Shown: piece by piece, positions 62,869 through 64,000 of the stretch
How the letters are laid out: each line of letters starts with the position of its first letter
Position numbering within the stretch: position 1 is the first letter of the stretch
DNA from: Sanguibacter hominis ATCC BAA-789
Lineage (GTDB): Bacteria; Actinomycetota; Actinomycetes; Actinomycetales; Cellulomonadaceae
Assembly: GCF_012396185.1 (NCBI RefSeq)
Contig: NZ_JAAXOW010000001.1
Span: 868,001-932,000 of the forward strand
Direction of reading: 5' to 3'
DNA length: 64,000 nucleotides
Program-made: the position numbers and the translations under genes
The notes under the pieces: generated by a model
Seen by the model: the letters and a program-made list of their open reading frames with translations, nothing else
What the model was told of the DNA's origin: nothing
Databases searched by the model: none

Positions 62869-64000
62869 GACTGGGGCCCCTTCCGCCGGAACGGCGCTAG
62901 CGGGTCGAAGGACGGCGCGCCGCCGGGCGCCGCGTCGAGGTTCGTGGGCAGAGCGTCGCGGTCCGACGGGACCGACAGCGGCGTCGTCGACGCGCGCGGC
63001 CCGACGGCGTCCGGGTCCTCGATCGGGGCCGCGGCGGTGCCGAGGTCGAGGACCGTCGTCGAGCGTGACAGGTCCGCGATGAACGCGTCGATCGCGGCGG
63101 TGTCCCCCTCGACCTCGAGGGTGAGCGAGCCGTAGGGCCGCTCGGAGATCTCGGTGATGCCGCCGTAGACGATCGTGCCGTCCACGGGGTGCTCGCGCAG
63201 CGCGCGCGTCAGGTCGGTCGACGACGCACCGTCCTCGCGGATGCCGATCGTCACGATGCGGCCCGGGTGCCGGCGGCGCAGGCGCTCGAGCGCGGCAGGG
63301 CTCGGGCGGTCGCGCAGCGCAGTGCCGACGAAGCGGCGCGTCGCGGGGTGCTTGGGCCGCGCGAACACGTCGTAGACGTCGCCGTGCTCGACGACCTTGC
63401 CGCCCTCCATGACCGCGACGCGGTCGCACACGTACTTCACGACGTCCATCTCGTGCGTGATCACGACGACGGTCACACCCAGCTCGACGTTGACGCGCTT
63501 GAGGAGATTGAGCACGTCCTGCGTGGTCTCGGGGTCGAGCGCGCTCGTCGACTCGTCCGCGAGGAGGATCTTCGGGTTCGTGGCGAGGGCGCGGGCGATG
63601 CCGACGCGCTGCTTCTGCCCGCCGGACAGCTGAGACGGGTACTGGCGCGCCTTGTCGCTCAGCCCGACGAACTCGAGCAGCTCGGCGACGCGCGCGGCGC
63701 GTCGGGGCTTGGACCAGCCGGCGACCTCGAGCGGGTACGCGACGTTCCCCGCGACGGTGCGGGAAGACAGCAGGTTGAACTGCTGGAAGATCATGCCGAT
63801 CCCGCTGCGGGCGACGCGCAGCTCGGACTCCTTGAGCGCGTGGATGTCCTGCCCGTCGACGACGACGGTGCCGCTCGTGACCGGCTCGAGCGCGTTGATG
63901 AGGCGCACGAGCGTGGACTTGCCGGCGCCCGAGTACCCGATGACGCCGTAGACCTCACCTGCCTCGATCCGCAGGTCGACGCCGTCGACGGCTCTCACCT
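62865..64000 (-). CDS. metN: Methionine ABC transporter ATPase MetN, N terminus outside the window
   Basis: At least 378 residues are visible. The real N terminus probably lies past the edge, since the family begins some 15 residues before VRAVDGVDLRIEAGEV. Walker A VIGYSGAGKSTLVRLINALE, signature LSGGQKQRVGIARALATN, Walker B ILLADESTSALDPE, H-loop VVVITHEMDVVKYV. The C-terminal NIL/ACT-like domain (TIGIREDGASSTDLTRALRE) senses methionine in this family. A Pro/Asp-rich tail of about 60 residues follows. Confidence 0.93.
   Translation of the reverse strand, partial: VRAVDGVDLRIEAGEVYGVIGYSGAGKSTLVRLINALEPVTSGTVVVDGQDIHALKESELRVARSGIGMIFQQFNLLSSRTVAGNVAYPLEVAGWSKPRRAARVAELLEFVGLSDKARQYPSQLSGGQKQRVGIARALATNPKILLADESTSALDPETTQDVLNLLKRVNVELGVTVVVITHEMDVVKYVCDRVAVMEGGKVVEHGDVYDVFARPKHPATRRFVGTALRDRPSPAALERLRRRHPGRIVTIGIREDGASSTDLTRALREHPVDGTIVYGGITEISERPYGSLTLEVEGDTAAIDAFIADLSRSTTVLDLGTAAAPIEDPDAVGPRASTTPLSVPSDRDALPTNLDAAPGGAPSFDPLAPFRRKGPQS

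Overview
The window is about 64 kb of very GC-rich, gene-dense DNA from an actinobacterium. Markers include Crp and GlnR orthologues of the mycobacterial type, ClpC, DUF2516, DUF5063, an MT0933-like small protein, and many leaderless starts with a TANNNT box 5-7 nt before ATG/GTG. The mix of an Opp-type sugar transporter with a GH3 glucosidase, a DUF6318-like lipoprotein and a PKD protein suggests Micrococcales, perhaps a relative of Cellulomonas, Oerskovia or Sanguibacter. The genus is inference. I see no prophage, IS element, CRISPR array or rRNA.

Layout. 1-2.3 kb: a cut-off IclR regulator, a D-2-hydroxyacid dehydrogenase and a divergent 3-hydroxyisobutyrate-dehydrogenase-like gene sharing a palindromic operator. 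2.5-8.5 kb: nhaA, a hydrolase, a NagB-like protein lacking key acids, and clpC. 8.7-11.3 kb: a leaderless polycysteine leader peptide followed by a polar amino acid (predicted cystine) ABC transporter. 11.4-12.9 kb: a lipoprotein and a PKD protein. 13-20.5 kb: MFS/TetR, MATE, ABC exporter/TetR and an orphan ABC ATPase. 20.5-25.6 kb: dtd, DUF2516, FUSC, ygfZ, a nitrobindin-like protein, a 39-aa membrane protein, DsrE and a membrane protein.

25.7-33.6 kb: glnR with a hydrolase lacking its nucleophile, nth, an RsiG-like protein, crp, ridA, DUF4177, a class A penicillin-binding protein and a metallophosphoesterase. 33.7 kb: tRNA-Pro(CGG). 33.9-42.4 kb: a six-gene oligosaccharide uptake operon (SBP, two ATPases, two permeases, GH3) with a divergent TetR. 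42.5-47.6 kb: SulP, a secreted beta-sandwich protein bracketed by palindromic repeats, and a DAHP synthase behind a Trp-Tyr-Trp-Arg-Phe leader and attenuator. 47.7-50.6 kb: the class III ribonucleotide reductase nrdDG behind paired NrdR boxes. 50.8-56.7 kb: DinB, LLM oxidoreductase, a coiled-coil/membrane pair, asd and lysC. 56.8-64 kb: an MT0933-like protein, TSUP permease, DUF5063, recR, dnaX, metI and a cut-off metN.

The strongest regulatory stories are the two amino-acid-sensing leader peptides (Cys and aromatic), the palindromic operators beside each divergent regulator, and a small dispersed palindromic repeat family with three copies.
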